DNA of 64,000 bases from Talinum fruticosum (Eukaryota > Streptophyta > Magnoliopsida > Caryophyllales > Talinaceae), in the NCBI GenBank assembly GCA_021018815.1, contig JAITYX010000153.1:1-64000 (forward strand). The letters are read 5' to 3'. Shown piece after piece: positions 11,730 through 24,200 of the stretch. The notes beneath the pieces were generated by a model that saw only the letters and a program-made list of their open reading frames with translations, ran no database searches and was not told the DNA's origin. Every line of letters starts with the position of its first letter. Within the stretch, counting starts at the first letter, position 1. Position numbers and translations under genes: made by a program.

Positions 11730-14700
11730 ATGGGTAGTCGATTGAAAGAAGATGAGAAGAATGAGAAAATTATTCGGGGTCTTCTTAAGCAACCTGCCAA
11801 TCGCAAATGTGTCAACTGCAATATGCTGGTATGTTTGATGCCCTCGATTGTATTTGTATTTTACGTAGTGTAATTGCTTGATGTGGATTTAATTGTATGT
11901 TTTGGAATTTGATGTGTTTGGTCTGTTGTTGATGCCACTGCTTTGTTATGTCCGCTGCTCAATGCTTGGTTTTGCAGTTTTCAAGTTCAAATGGAGTCTT
12001 AGGTTTTGTTATTTGAGCAGCGAAGACGAAAATAGGACTCTAATGATGATTAACATTTATTAATTTCAGGGTTACCTTCAAAAGCTTTATTGTGCTCTGA
12101 AAATTTAAGGGCATATTTACAAATTTTCGAGTAGATCAAAGAGGTAGTATAAAGAATCAATATGGGCTTTGATGTGGAGAATATATGTCAACAGCAAACT
12201 TACCTCTCTTAAATTAAAAATTTATATATCTATTTATCTGTGCGTGTGTTTTTGGGGCTTTGGGGGGGTGGATGTGGCTACATAATGTTGGAGTATAGGT
12301 TAGATGTGTTGCGTATGGATTTCTTTAGTAGTGGCTTTGCTTCTCTGTGGAAAACACTCACAGAATGTCCAGCAGATCAGGTTTGGTAATTTTTGGCTAC
12401 TTTTTGTTGATTTTCAAAACATGTATTCACTTTCCTATGTTATTTTGCTAAAGGCCTTTTCTCTTGCGGTCTTCTTGGTTTAAACTAGTTAACATATAGA
12501 CATCTAAAAGCCACTAAACTTTCAGTTAACTTAGTTGTGCAAGGTGTAAAACTGCTGAAAGCATCTGTTTGCGAACTAGAATAATGAGTATTCGTGCACA
12601 TCCGAGCTTGAAGAACAATGATTTTGGATATATAAGAATGAAATTTGTTTCTTATTCTACTCAATATTTCTTACAGTTTTCAACATTCTTGGCAAGTTGT
12701 TTGTATCCAAATTCTTCTGTAAATGGAGTGTTAGCTTTGATACTTTTATGTATGGGTTAAGTAAAGCAATTTGAACTGAATTTCCGCCGCTTAAGTCTGA
12801 GGAAGACAACATGTTATACCAATATATATATGTACTGATATCTTTCTTACATCAGGGTCCCCAATATGTGTGCACTACTTTCTCAACATTCATATGCACA
12901 ACATGTAGTGGGATTCAGTAAGTGCCCTTCTCTTTGGCTCCCTTGTTTCTTAAATGGTGCTTGTTTAGTCTCCTGCTATGTATTTTACCCTGTTGAGTTC
13001 AGGGTGGAATACTGGAATGAGGAGGGTGAGAGTTTCTATCATGTGTCATTTACCTTTTACTTTCTGTTTTAGCCGTGAGTTCACACACCGCGTAAAGTCA
13101 GTGTCAATGGCCAAATTTACTCCACAAGAAATCATATCTCTTCAGGCTGGAGGAAATGAGGTGAACATACTTGTCTTGCTTGCAAGTATTTAATTTTTAG
13201 TTTATCATTCATCATTTGGGATTTCTCATGGCTTGCTCTTCAATCTGTTGTAATGGCAGAGGGCAAAGGAGATTTATTTCAAAGAATGGGATCCACAGCG
13301 GAACTTCCCTGATAGCAAGTAGGTTCCCTTGATAGATCTCTCTCTCTCTCTCTCTCTCTCTCCCTGATAATTAATGGCGAATTTTAATAAAAGGACACCA
13401 AGGGGGATATACGTGTATAAACAGAGGGTATTTTGTTGTAGTTTTGAGTATTCCAATGCGATATATTCCAAGTTTGCATAAATAGGAAATAATGAGTGCT
13501 TGGCAGCCTGGGCGTGCCATAATTTTCCTACTTACCAGCATTTTCTGGGGGCTGGCAGCTGATCCTACTTCCTCAACTAATTTGGCTAAGGGGTGGGAAA
13601 GATAAAAGAAATTCTTTCCATCTTTTGTTTTGAAAATCCTAATCACATCTTGTTTGTTCTTTTTCCATGCCAGCAATGTGGATAAACTTCGGGACTTTAT
13701 TAAGCATGTGTATGTGCATAGAAGATATACAGGTGAAAATAGCATTGACAGGCCCTCACAGGTAAATCTGATTTGTATTCCTGACAATTCTAATTTAGTT
13801 TATGAGAAAAGTAGATTATACATGGTTGAGCAGTAGCGTTGTAGAACACAACTCTAACACGAATTTCGAGGACTACTTTTTCTTCTCCTGGTGAAGTGGT
13901 GTTTTCTTTAGTCTAAGCTTTTCTTTATGTCTTCTAGGTTGGCAGAGAGGAAGCAAATGAAAATAGGAAATCAGATGCATATCGTAGTGGTTCTCAGAGC
14001 CCATCGTATGACGATACATATCAACGTCGCTACAATGACAGAGCAAGTCCTGGTTATGATGTGAGACGAAGCCCTGGATATGATCAAGAAGTTACGAGAT
14101 ACATTGATTATGGGAGGAGTCCTGCTCGTTCAGGGGTGGTCAATGATTGGCGTCGAGAAGACAGATTTTCGAATGGTAGGAAATCTGAAGATCGCCGCAG
14201 TTCTGATGGAGAATCAAGGTCTGAAATCAGATCGCCTGATAGCCAGAAGGGTTCTGATATATCCAGCCCACCTATGATTCGCCCAATTAGAGATATATTG
14301 GGTGATAATGTTGTACCAATTCGAATTGCTGAGCCTCCAAAAATTAATAGCAGCAGGATTACTGATAGCTCTACATTAACCCAGGTAATGTCATGGCCAA
14401 ATTAAGCTCAGTTCATTGCTCGTTCGCTTCATGTTTTTTTCTTATCTTTATGTGTATTACTCTATGTATTCCCAATTAATGTTGGTATTACTTTAATCTA
14501 TAGGGAGAATTATTATTAGGCCCTCCTTCAGAATTCAAAAATATTGCAACACAGCATGCAAATGCATAAACAATATAAATCTTTGCATTTTGGATTTGAA
14601 AGACAAACATTCAAAATGCAAAGACGGATACCCTGTGATGCATTTATTCTGTATTAAATATGTTTTGCATTCTGAAACACAAATATTTGACAAAAAGGTC

Positions 14701-17700
14701 CTCTTAGTAGTTCTCCCTAGTTTTATACTGTTGAAAGCTTGGAGTTCCAAGTGGCCTTATTGGATGCATTATTTTGTGAATAAAACAAGCAGTGATGAAT
14801 CCAAGATTTCAACCGTGTGGGGTCGAGTTATATTGTGAAATAATATGCCTAAATCATGGGTTTGATGTCTTACTCATTAATTTTTCTTATTTTTGTAAAC
14901 CACATATAATTTTCTAGGGCACTACTCCAGAAGCTGTGGGGTCGGCTGACCCTGCTGCTATGCGCTGGATCTGATCCTGACAACAAGCACCCGAAGCGAA
15001 CGACGTTAGCAATAACCAAAAAAATGTTTAATCAAATTAAGGCTTTTAGAAATAGGTGGGGCAGCATAGATTTTAGATTAACTAAATTGTTTGAGTAGGT
15101 TACCATACATAATGATTCACGCGGTTGGTGCTGGTGAAAATTTGAAATAAGGTTTGTTGCAAATCAGACGGATGAAATAGTGCATAAAATTTGACCCTTT
15201 GTTTTTGGTCTGCTACCTAGTTATTTTGGGTCCAACAAATCGAACAAAGCTAAGTTCGGGCAGAAATCAGGTTCGGACAAAGAAAATACAAAAAATCTTG
15301 GATTTGAAAATCAACAAATTTTCTTCTTCAATACGTGGTTCTTTATTTGACAAATTTTCTTGTCCAATAAGTGGTTTCTTCCAGGTCGGACAAAATTTTG
15401 GCTGCATGCTGCAAGAATTGATCGCAAAATAGGTTTTATTTTTTGTTCGAAAAATATCTTTTGGCACAATCATTCATGATGATAATGAGTTGATTTTACG
15501 GAAATAGTTAAAAACATAAAAGTCGGCCAGTTATCTGAATTGAAATTATCATCTTAGACTTGGTTATTTTGTGTAAAATCAATTGTTTGGTGCTGTTACT
15601 TTTTTGGTTTCTCAGTTAAAAGAGGTCTATTTCTTTTTTCTAGCAGTTATTAGTCAAGCACAATAATTTAACTTCCCCTTTTTATGCAAGGATTGAAAAG
15701 ATAGCTTTTTAATCTATTTATATCCCTGCATTGACCTTGAATGTTTGATGAGTGGGGTATGGTTCTGAAGATTACAGAGAGCGAACTTTAGGTTGGCTTT
15801 GAATTTCTTGCTGAATATTGTGTGTGCTTCCCTTTTTTTTTTGGGGGGGAACCCAGCAATCATAGGCTCATCTACTGCATGTACTTGGGTGAAGGAATCT
15901 CATTTATGAATGTCAGCCTGTAAATTGTGAACCGCTTGAATATAGCATATTTGCCTTTTTTCCATTCATCTTCTCATAGAGTTTCAGTTTGGAAAATTTC
16001 CAATGAGACAGATTTTGGAGGTACTGAGCTTCACTCTCTTATAATTTTCAGAAAACTACTAAAATTTTCTGATTGGAAACTTCCTGAGCATCCAAATGAA
16101 CATGGATATTAACAACGTTGAACATGTAAATATACTTGTAAGTAAAAAGGCTCATAGTCAACATCTTTCCACCCTCTACTCATACTAACTCTATCAAGTC
16201 TAAATCACATATTTTAGTTGAGAAATGCTTTATAGCCCAAGTTACTCTGAATCCAATATTTTGGCATACAAGTGCTTTCATTTTCCAATACCAATTTCCT
16301 AAGCATTTGTGGCTGCTAGATGAGTACCTTAAAAAGGGAAGCGGAAGGCTGAGTTGCTGAAGTTGTGGTTCCTTGTTATATGATGTCTGTTCTTCACTGG
16401 CTATATTGTGTTTATTCAATTATAGAAAAGATTTTCTTTTTAATCGCCCTTCTCCTTAATGTTTCTGCAGATTATGCTTACTGTATTTCGTTCAATGTCT
16501 GTGTTGCAGAGAGCTGGATCTTCTAGTAGCTTGGCATCTAGCACTGGCAATCCTGCTGAAGTTAAAAGGGAACTATCGTTGATTGATTTTGATGCTGAAC
16601 CTGAACCTCCTGCAGTGGCTGCTGAAACACAGGCCCAGCTGTCAACTGCCAGCCAATTAGTTGGCCAGCCAACAAGCACACCAAGTGATGATAATTGGGC
16701 TTGTTTCGATAACATTCAGGAAAATACAGCGTCTCAAGCACCTTCCAGTTCAAATTCACTAGAATCGCTCTTCTCACAATCATCGTTCCCACCATCTGGC
16801 CCTGTATCTGGATCAGTTAGTAGTGGTGCTGCACCTTCAAATGGTATGTTTCCATCATCAACTAGTGGCGACCTCCTGTTTGCTTCCGAAGGTAATGTGT
16901 CAACTACAGCATTCAATGGGGCTCCATCTGGAGGTGCAGCAGCCAGTCCTGTTCCACCTCCGACATTGCCTGTAAACGGTAGTGTAGGTCAGTGGGCTGG
17001 TATGCAGCATCAGCAGCAGCTGTTTGCCCAAGCTGCTATTAATCAGCCTGCTGCTGCACAATTAGTGTCGTCTTTTCCTACTGGTTCAAGTAATCAGGTA
17101 AGTTTTGCAAGCATGGTTTGTTTTCCAAAAGATCTTTGTGGACAAATATCTGATGCATGCATTGAATACATAGGGTGTGGGGGACAATCCTGCTGCACAA
17201 GCATCACAAGCTGTTCCGAATCCTGTAGCAAAAATTTCAGAAGTTAAATCAAGCGGAAGGAATGAGCTGCCTGCGGTATTACTAGGCTAGCTTTTGTGAT
17301 TAATATGCTGCTTAAATGATAGATTTACCTTGAATTGACTTTTAAATGCTCTCCAGGATCTATTTACTACAACATACTTCCCTGTTCCTTATCAAGCTCC
17401 AGGATGGCAACCTGGTCTGGCTCCCGGCATGGGATATCCCATGCAGTATAATTCCGCCATGGTATTTAACTGTATATTATCTCAGATTTAAGGTGTGTTT
17501 GGTTGGAGAAAAAATGTTTTCTTAGAAAACAATTTTTCAACTTTCCATCATTTGGTGAAGGATATGATAGGAAATTATTTTCCAAGGAAAATTATTTTCA
17601 TGGGGGAAAATATTTTCCATTTGAAAAGGAAGTTAATTTTCCGGACAAGAGTGACTTCAACTGTTTGAATCAAAACTTGACCATTTGATAAGGAACGTTT

Positions 17701-20040
17701 AGGAAAGCTCAACTATAAAATTTGATGTCGAAATTCCTTCATTATTCGAATATTATCACCACCTATATAGCCACTGAAACAACTTAGTTGACCAAATTTA
17801 TTCAGATACAGAGTGACTTCAACGGTGTGAATCAAAACTTTACCGTTTGATAGGGAACATTAAAAGAAGCTCCACTCTAAAATTTGATGTCAAAATTTCA
17901 TTATTTGTCAATATTTTTCACCACATATATAACAAATAAAACAATTCTAAGTATGAGTTGAGAGTTATTTTCCTTCCTACCAAATAATGGAAAATATGAG
18001 TTGAAAATTATTTTATAGGGAAAACTTTTTCATAGAAAATGATTGTCTTTCCCTCCAACCAAACACACCCTTCATGATTAATATTTTCCCCTTTTCGTCT
18101 GCATCATTGTGCGGAGTTTAATGCCCCTCTTATATATCTGCGTTTTACAGTCTATACCGACATTTCCACAGCCAAGCAAATCATCAAACCCTTTTGATGT
18201 TAAAGCTGAAGCATCTTCTACTCAAGCTACAGCGGTACTTGTTTGATTAATGCAGACTTTTGTGATTGTGTGTATCTTATATTTGGGTCTAGGTCCAAGA
18301 TTATAGAAAACCAAATATAGAGTTTTATCCAATCCCACTTGATCTGCTAAGCAGGTGGTGGGAGTTAAAAGCATTGGTCAACCCCCCTCCTCCCCAACCC
18401 CTCTTGTGATGAAAACGCGAAATTTCTGATAGTAGGTTAAAGGAAGAACAAAAATTATTGCCCTTGTTTGTGCCTCCGATTAAAGTTGGTGTGCCTTCAT
18501 TCTAATTCCTCTCCGTAATGCATTTTTTGACATTGTAACATTGCCATCGAACTCTTGCTGGGTGCCATCTTATCCTGTCAAACGGAACTAGAGCTACTGG
18601 ACCAAGGTTGCCCCTTGGCCTTTTGTCAACTCAATACTTGTATCTGTAATTGGAAAGTTGGCCTGTCTGCCAATTTCCTGTCCCGCCAAATTCATCTTCA
18701 CCCTCGCTGCATATTTAGCCTTGCTTAGCGCGACGATGACTGACCTTATGATTCTAAATAATCAAAGCTCGATTATAGACAATTTAGCTCATCTGTAAGT
18801 CAATACTTAACATCAGCATTTACTACTGCTTGTGTGCAGCAATGGTCGATGTTTGTAGTATTGGAATATCTGAATAAATTTCTGATTTTGTTTCCCCATA
18901 AGACTCTACATGTCAAGGTGTAATTTTATCAGTAATCCATTTATGTGAAGATTGACTTGATTTGCTTTGTATTCCAATGCTTTTATGCAGTTCCCTTCTA
19001 TGTCATCTCTGAATGCAGCTCTGCCAAACATGGGGGCTCCAACAGGTTTAGTGGACTCTTCTTTGCCATCATGGATTTCACCTCAATCATCATCTTATCC
19101 AACAGTTCCTCCACTTGCACAATCTTTTGGATTGGCTATGCCAGGTGCTACTTCAGAATTCAGAATAACCTTTGCTGACCCCAGTCATGTTCCTAGTATT
19201 TTGTTTTTGTTTGTTCTAGTATAATACTAGATTTTTTTGTTTCAATGAGGATTGGTTTGAGGTTGTGGTGTGCTATTGAGTGAGCTTTTTCTAACTCTAG
19301 CTCAAATCATCAGGAACATACATGGGTCAAGAACTACCTAGTAACACAGCGCCATCCAGGTAAATATTTCAACAGCTTATATATGTTGTGCTAATTAGAT
19401 TTTCGACTTTTCTGTTTCTAGTAGCAATGTTTGACTGATGACAGGCATTGCAGTGTTATTTCCTTGACATTTCTTTTTGTTATTTGGCTAAGTATTGGGT
19501 GCTGGGTGGCATCATTACTGTTTCAGATTTTGGTAATTAGTTTGGACTGCCTCTGGTCTCATAATGACAATCGTACCTCTGTTTTGTGCTGTCTCAAAAT
19601 AGTTGTCGTAACACGTCTGCTATCATTTGATGCATTTAATGTGCAGGTCCACTAAAATGCTGGTTAGCACATTAATGTTTGAGATATTTGTTAATTAAAT
19701 TGGGATCACTTGTTTTGTCTCACAATAACGGTTCTACTGTTTTGCCTTGTCCCATAATGATCATGGTAAATGTTTGCAATAATGCAGAGGTTCACTAAAA
19801 CTTATGTTGGTGATTCTTCTCAACTTTTATCAAAAGTAAACTAGGATATAAAATTTAGGATGCTTATTGTAACTCATGGAGCATTATTTCAAACCTCTCG
19901 ATGTGGCATTGAACTCATACAATTGATTATGCAGGCCTCAAGGCTTTGGACCTTTTGGAAGTGGAACAGCTCCTTTCGGCACCTTGAACGTAGCTGCTGC
20001 CACACCAAGCCCTGCCGCTGGTGGAAACCCATTTGACTAA
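11730..20040 (+). CDS. AGD14: ArfGAP-domain GTPase-activating protein, AGD14-type
   Basis: Coding exons: 11730-11828, 12856-12917, 13073-13160, 13260-13318, 13674-13761, 13938-14384, 16510-17097, 17174-17275, 17357-17461, 18151-18234, 18991-19144, 19314-19359 and 19935-20040. All introns are GT-AG and phases join without a stop, giving about 675 aa. The N-terminus has the ArfGAP zinc finger C27-x2-C30-x16-C47-x2-C50, followed by the arginine finger R55 (GIHREF). The middle is Arg/Ser/Asp-rich. The C-terminus is a low-complexity Ser/Gln/Pro tail with LIDFDAEPEP and a terminal GGNPFD; NPF-type motifs bind EH domains. Known role of the family: stimulating GTP hydrolysis by Arf GTPases in vesicle traffic at Golgi or endosomes. 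Symbol given by overall layout (zinc finger plus NPF/Q-rich tail) and is less certain than the family. Converges with the SERINC gene. Confidence 0.92.
13336..13362. repeat. (CT)n microsatellite
   Basis: About 13 CT units at the start of an ArfGAP-gene intron, 16 nt past the donor. Confidence 0.9.
14503..14717. mobile_element. Stowaway-like MITE in ArfGAP intron
   Basis: A 215-bp element has imperfect terminal inverted repeats: GGGAGAATTATTATTAGGCC on the left, GGGAGAACTACTAAGAGGAC read inward from the right. It is flanked by TA on each side (14501-14502 and 14718-14719), the Tc1/mariner (Stowaway) target. No coding capacity. Confidence 0.75.
14918..14974 (+). other. possible cryptic terminal exon in ArfGAP intron
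   Basis: A good acceptor (TTTTCTAG) at 14917 is followed in the correct phase by GTTPEAVGSADPAAMRWI and a TGA. Spliced to the exon ending at 14384 it would give a truncated protein of about 299 aa that keeps the GAP domain but loses the tail. Composition is GC-richer than the surrounding intron. Not supported by homology. Confidence 0.25.
17492..18069. mobile_element. non-autonomous DNA transposon (MITE) in ArfGAP intron
   Basis: Terminal inverted repeats GGTGTGTTTGGTTGGAG (17492-17508) and its exact complement (18053-18069) bound a 578-bp non-coding segment. 'GTGTGTTTGGTTGG' is a common plant MITE terminus. I found no clear flanking duplication, so the superfamily is open. Inside, a unit of about 162 bp is repeated (see 17649). 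Confidence 0.75.
17649..17945. repeat. internal tandem duplication of about 162 bp within MITE
   Basis: GAGTGACTTCAACTGTTTGA at about 17649 recurs as GAGTGACTTCAACGGTGTGA at about 17811. The following sequence (AAAATTTGATGTC, then ACCAC(C/A)TATATA and AACAA) stays collinear. Confidence 0.7.
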
Positions 20041-20449
20041 TCCGAAGCTTCTGTGAACCCTTTCTCCTATGGAAGTTTTGTTTGTCTTGAGGTAGATCAT
20101 ATCCATTGATGCTTCTAAACTGGAACAAGTCCCACTTGTTGGTTATCGATCTGTGTGTACCTTTGTCGTAAATAATTACTTTGCTACTGTAGAAGAAAAA
20201 TACCCACAGAACGGGAAGAGAAGGGTATTAATATAGTCGATTTATGAAAGCATCGAAGCGTATGGAGCCGAGGTGTGGTAGTTATGATGTAAAACAAGCT
20301 GGTGTGGCACCAATGTTACCTATATTTTTTCATTGTTGGGGTCATTTGTGAAAATTCTCTCTAGCATGCTTGTTAGGGTATGGTTTGTATCTTTCATTCT
20401 TTTTTACTTCGTCTATATTCTTTTGACATGATTCTTTTGGTATTTTGTG

Positions 20450-20455
20450 AATAAA
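20450..20455 (+). terminator. poly(A) signal of ArfGAP gene
   Basis: AATAAA lies 410 nt past the stop codon in a T-rich 3' region, a plausible near-upstream element for cleavage of the ArfGAP transcript. Confidence 0.45.
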
Positions 20456-20479
20456 GATAAATAAACTACGTTTTTAAAG

Positions 20480-21235
20480 AATTTTGGCTCATGTTTAAAG
20501 CTTCTGATCAATTTGTAAATTCCTTGGAACTTTGGATGGGAAATCACCTCTACAATTTCATCACACAGATGATCTAACATAGGTGGGAGGGAGTGATCGA
20601 AACACTCGAAAGTCTAAAGTCTAGGTTTTGGAATACGTCTACTTGCCTTGACCAAACCAGATTATTGAGATTATTATGACAATCTCAACCAAAAGTTTAG
20701 CATAATCGCTATAGGTATCTGAAATATGTTTATACTTGATACATCAAACAAACAGACACCTTTTACCGTGCACAATAATAATTCAATATGATCAAAGGTT
20801 GTTGATATTCGAACGCAGTACCTCTTACACATAAAAGCTCTGATACGATGTTCTAGAAGCTGTCTCAGCCAACACATTTATGTTGGATGATTGTATGATC
20901 ATGAAAGATATTCAAATATACTCCAACGACTTCGAATCGCCAAGGAAAACATCGAGATAGCTTTCATTAGAACTAAAGGGGAACAAAAATTTGGATGTAT
21001 AGAAGAGCATTTACTATATACAAATGAATATTAGGACCAACCATTCGAATATACTCCATACATATGATCAGTGGAGAAGTGAGCACAAATTCCTGTATGT
21101 CTTCACAGTGAGGCAGAAGTCACCAGAATGGATAAATGCTTGTTTTCTTCCCGAAGTGAAGTGTCAATGAGGGCACTTGAGTATATATATAAGGCCAAAT
21201 AAACCTTGAGAGAAAATTTTGTTTGTTTTTCTTGA
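20480..21235. other. convergent intergenic and 3'UTR region
   Basis: The two convergent genes (ArfGAP plus, SERINC minus) end here. It should contain both 3'UTRs. No further gene recognised. Confidence 0.5.
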
Positions 21236-24200
21236 TCAGGGAATTTCACCTGCTTGTCTACTTTTTAGTATAACAGGAGCCACCAGCATCCAAACTGCAA
21301 TGCATGAACCAAAATAAAGGTAAAATTTTCTTCCTTCACTTGCACTAATCTTTATTCTTAAACTAGTGAGATTAAAATTAAATATTGTGAATGTTCAAGG
21401 GCCTGTTTGGCACTTACTGTAGACACAGGCAGCCAACCATTCGTTAACGATTCTCACCCAGGCACTTGTCCATCCTACATCAATTGTCCACCTGCATCCA
21501 TATCAGTCTTTAATGAGCAAAAGGCAAAACTTTTGAACTTATTTAGTACCCTGGGGGAGAGGGGGGCGCTCGAAGGGGGTGGTAAAAAGAATTCAATGGT
21601 GATGTTGATTTCATTTGATTTCCTTAGAAATTCTCAATAGATGTTTGAAATATGAGCTTAAGTGAGACTGTTTCATTAAAAAAAAAAAAAAACACGGAAC
21701 ACAAGGGAAAGGTAGCTGGATCATGTAACAGAAAAGTCAGTGGTCTCGTAGAAACAACCTACCAATACTATCTAATTTAAGAAATAGCATTAAAATTTTT
21801 GGTGGTGTCCAAGAATTTTAGCTGAACTTCTAAACTATTAATTTTCTAAGAGCTGGTGGTCTAGAACCTAAACCTGTAAGAAGAGCTCAGAAAATCACTT
21901 TGAAATTTTCATATATGTGTATCGAACATAGTCATAAAGATCTTACTTCTGCATGGCATGATGAGTATTCCAACCAATGAGCAACATTGCAAAGTACATA
22001 GCTCCGGTGGCAAAAACGAAATGGAAGAATCCATAACCATAGGGTACATCATCTTCTGCCTTTTTATCTGACTTCCGGAACTGAAAAGATTTTTCATTTA
22101 CATTGAGCTATGGGAAATTTCAATAATCAAGACAAAGAAAGAGATGCAAGAAAGATACAGACCTGAAAACACTGGGAATCAATGCCAGTTGAGAAGGTTG
22201 CAATTACTATTGTGAGTAGCGCGACAACAAAACTCTGCAGGATATTAAGAACATTACTCTTTAATCTCACGAGAACATAGCAGGAGCAGAAGTTACAGCA
22301 AAGCTAGCATTTCCAGATTAACAATCTCTGTTTAAAAAATTACATGACTTTCCGGTTCCTTGTGCCTTCAAAACGATGATTAAAAGATTAACAATTTTCC
22401 CGACACTTATAAGTTGGCCAACAATAAAGAAATTCTTAAGACTCATGCCCTGCTCAGTTCTTTCTGTTTCTTTTCAAATACTTCCAAATCATCAAAAAAG
22501 AGCAAAAAAAGAAAAAGAAAATTTGTGGGTCTAAGAAATAGGCTCTTGCTTATGAGGGGAGGGGTAAGGGTCGCATGGATTTAGACCTTCCCTGGACCCT
22601 ATCTTCATGTGACCGAGACCACGCTGCTTCTTGTTGTCATTTTAGAACCAAAGAAGATCATTCAAACTCAACGTCTTAATGCAGGGAACATTAAGATCTA
22701 CACAATGAAGAAAATGGCTTCTCAGGTTTCATAGCAATTGCAGAATGATGCTTATGCTGTATTATTTTCTTACGTATGCTAAGCAGCTAGATTATGAAAC
22801 TATTGATAAAGGCCAAAAGGTTCATGAAAAATTACGATGATGGTCAGCCAGTCGGTCCTAGTTGAAGCTTCCGCCTTTCTGTTGCAACTAGTTCCTGGAG
22901 GTTCGCTGTCAAAAGGAGCCAAACACAAGTGCATATAAGATGCTTCTCACTCGGATAAACTTTGCTGAAAACAAGCAAAAACTGAAAGTACAAGCCATAC
23001 CTTCGAATGGCACACCAGCAGATGAAAACAAGGTAAAGTCCCATTAGACCCGGAGCCAAGAATCCAGTATTGATCTGCAAAATTAATGATCATATGATAT
23101 CCTAAAATGGTTTCTGTGAAGTAAGGAGTAGGTCATCAATTTAAGATAACGAACTTACCTTGGGGTGTCGAGAGACGCTAGTCATGAGCTGGAGAAGTAC
23201 GAGGGTCCAAGTAATGAAAAAAATGTTCAAGAGACAAGATGCGTCCGGCGCATACCAGAGGTACATCACAATAATCCCTACTATGCACACAATATATGCA
23301 GCAGTTGCAATTAACATCACGTGGAAATGGCTGTAAAAGAGAAAGATTGTGTTAAGTCCAATTATACCAAGGAAAGAAAACATGTAGGTGAAGGAATGTT
23401 CCCATTATTCTAATAGATTCTCCAAAATTTAACCAAAATTAGTCTAGGTTTGGCCAGTATAAGGGTAGAGATTCTCCAAAACTGAACCAAAATTAGTCTA
23501 GGTTTGGCAAGGTGTGAGGGCATCAGACGTACACAACATAATACTAAGTTTCCAAGAGGATGTTTCTGCTCCAGGCTAAATTTAAAAAGCATAGACTGTA
23601 TACTACTACGCAACAAAAAAAGTAAATCACTAAAATAGACAACTATTGCAGCAATATAAGCTGTGAAGAAGCCTATTTCAACAGAAAACAGTTGATGAAA
23701 ATTGTGAATAACCAAATTGGAAAGTTGGTTTGGTTCTACGTTTTGAGAGGCTAATTTTAATGCAGATTAAATGATGTGGAAGGTCATAATGCCTCCATGC
23801 TTAATAATTCTTTAATGAGGTTTGCCATGATTTAACACCTATAGTCCTATATATGTCATGAAGCTTCAGTTAGAACCTCTTGAGGTGCTTCCTAAGCAAT
23901 TTTCCTCATATTTCTAAGGGAGGAAAGGGAACAGATTGAAGGGTTAATCAGATCTTCAAATGGAAGGCAAGTAGGCACGATTGTTGCTTGATAGCATGAA
24001 AGCAAACAAGAGCAACTTGGATTTGTGCTTATTAATGAAGAAATATCAAGGGTAACTAAGGGATGCTTGAGTATTTCTTCAGCTGAAAGCAAAAGGTGGA
24101 TGGCAAAATCTTACCATCTTTCTGCATGCTTCTCTGACTGGCAACAATCATTCAGCCACATGATGAAACTAATTACACTTACGAGCTGGATTAAGAGAAA

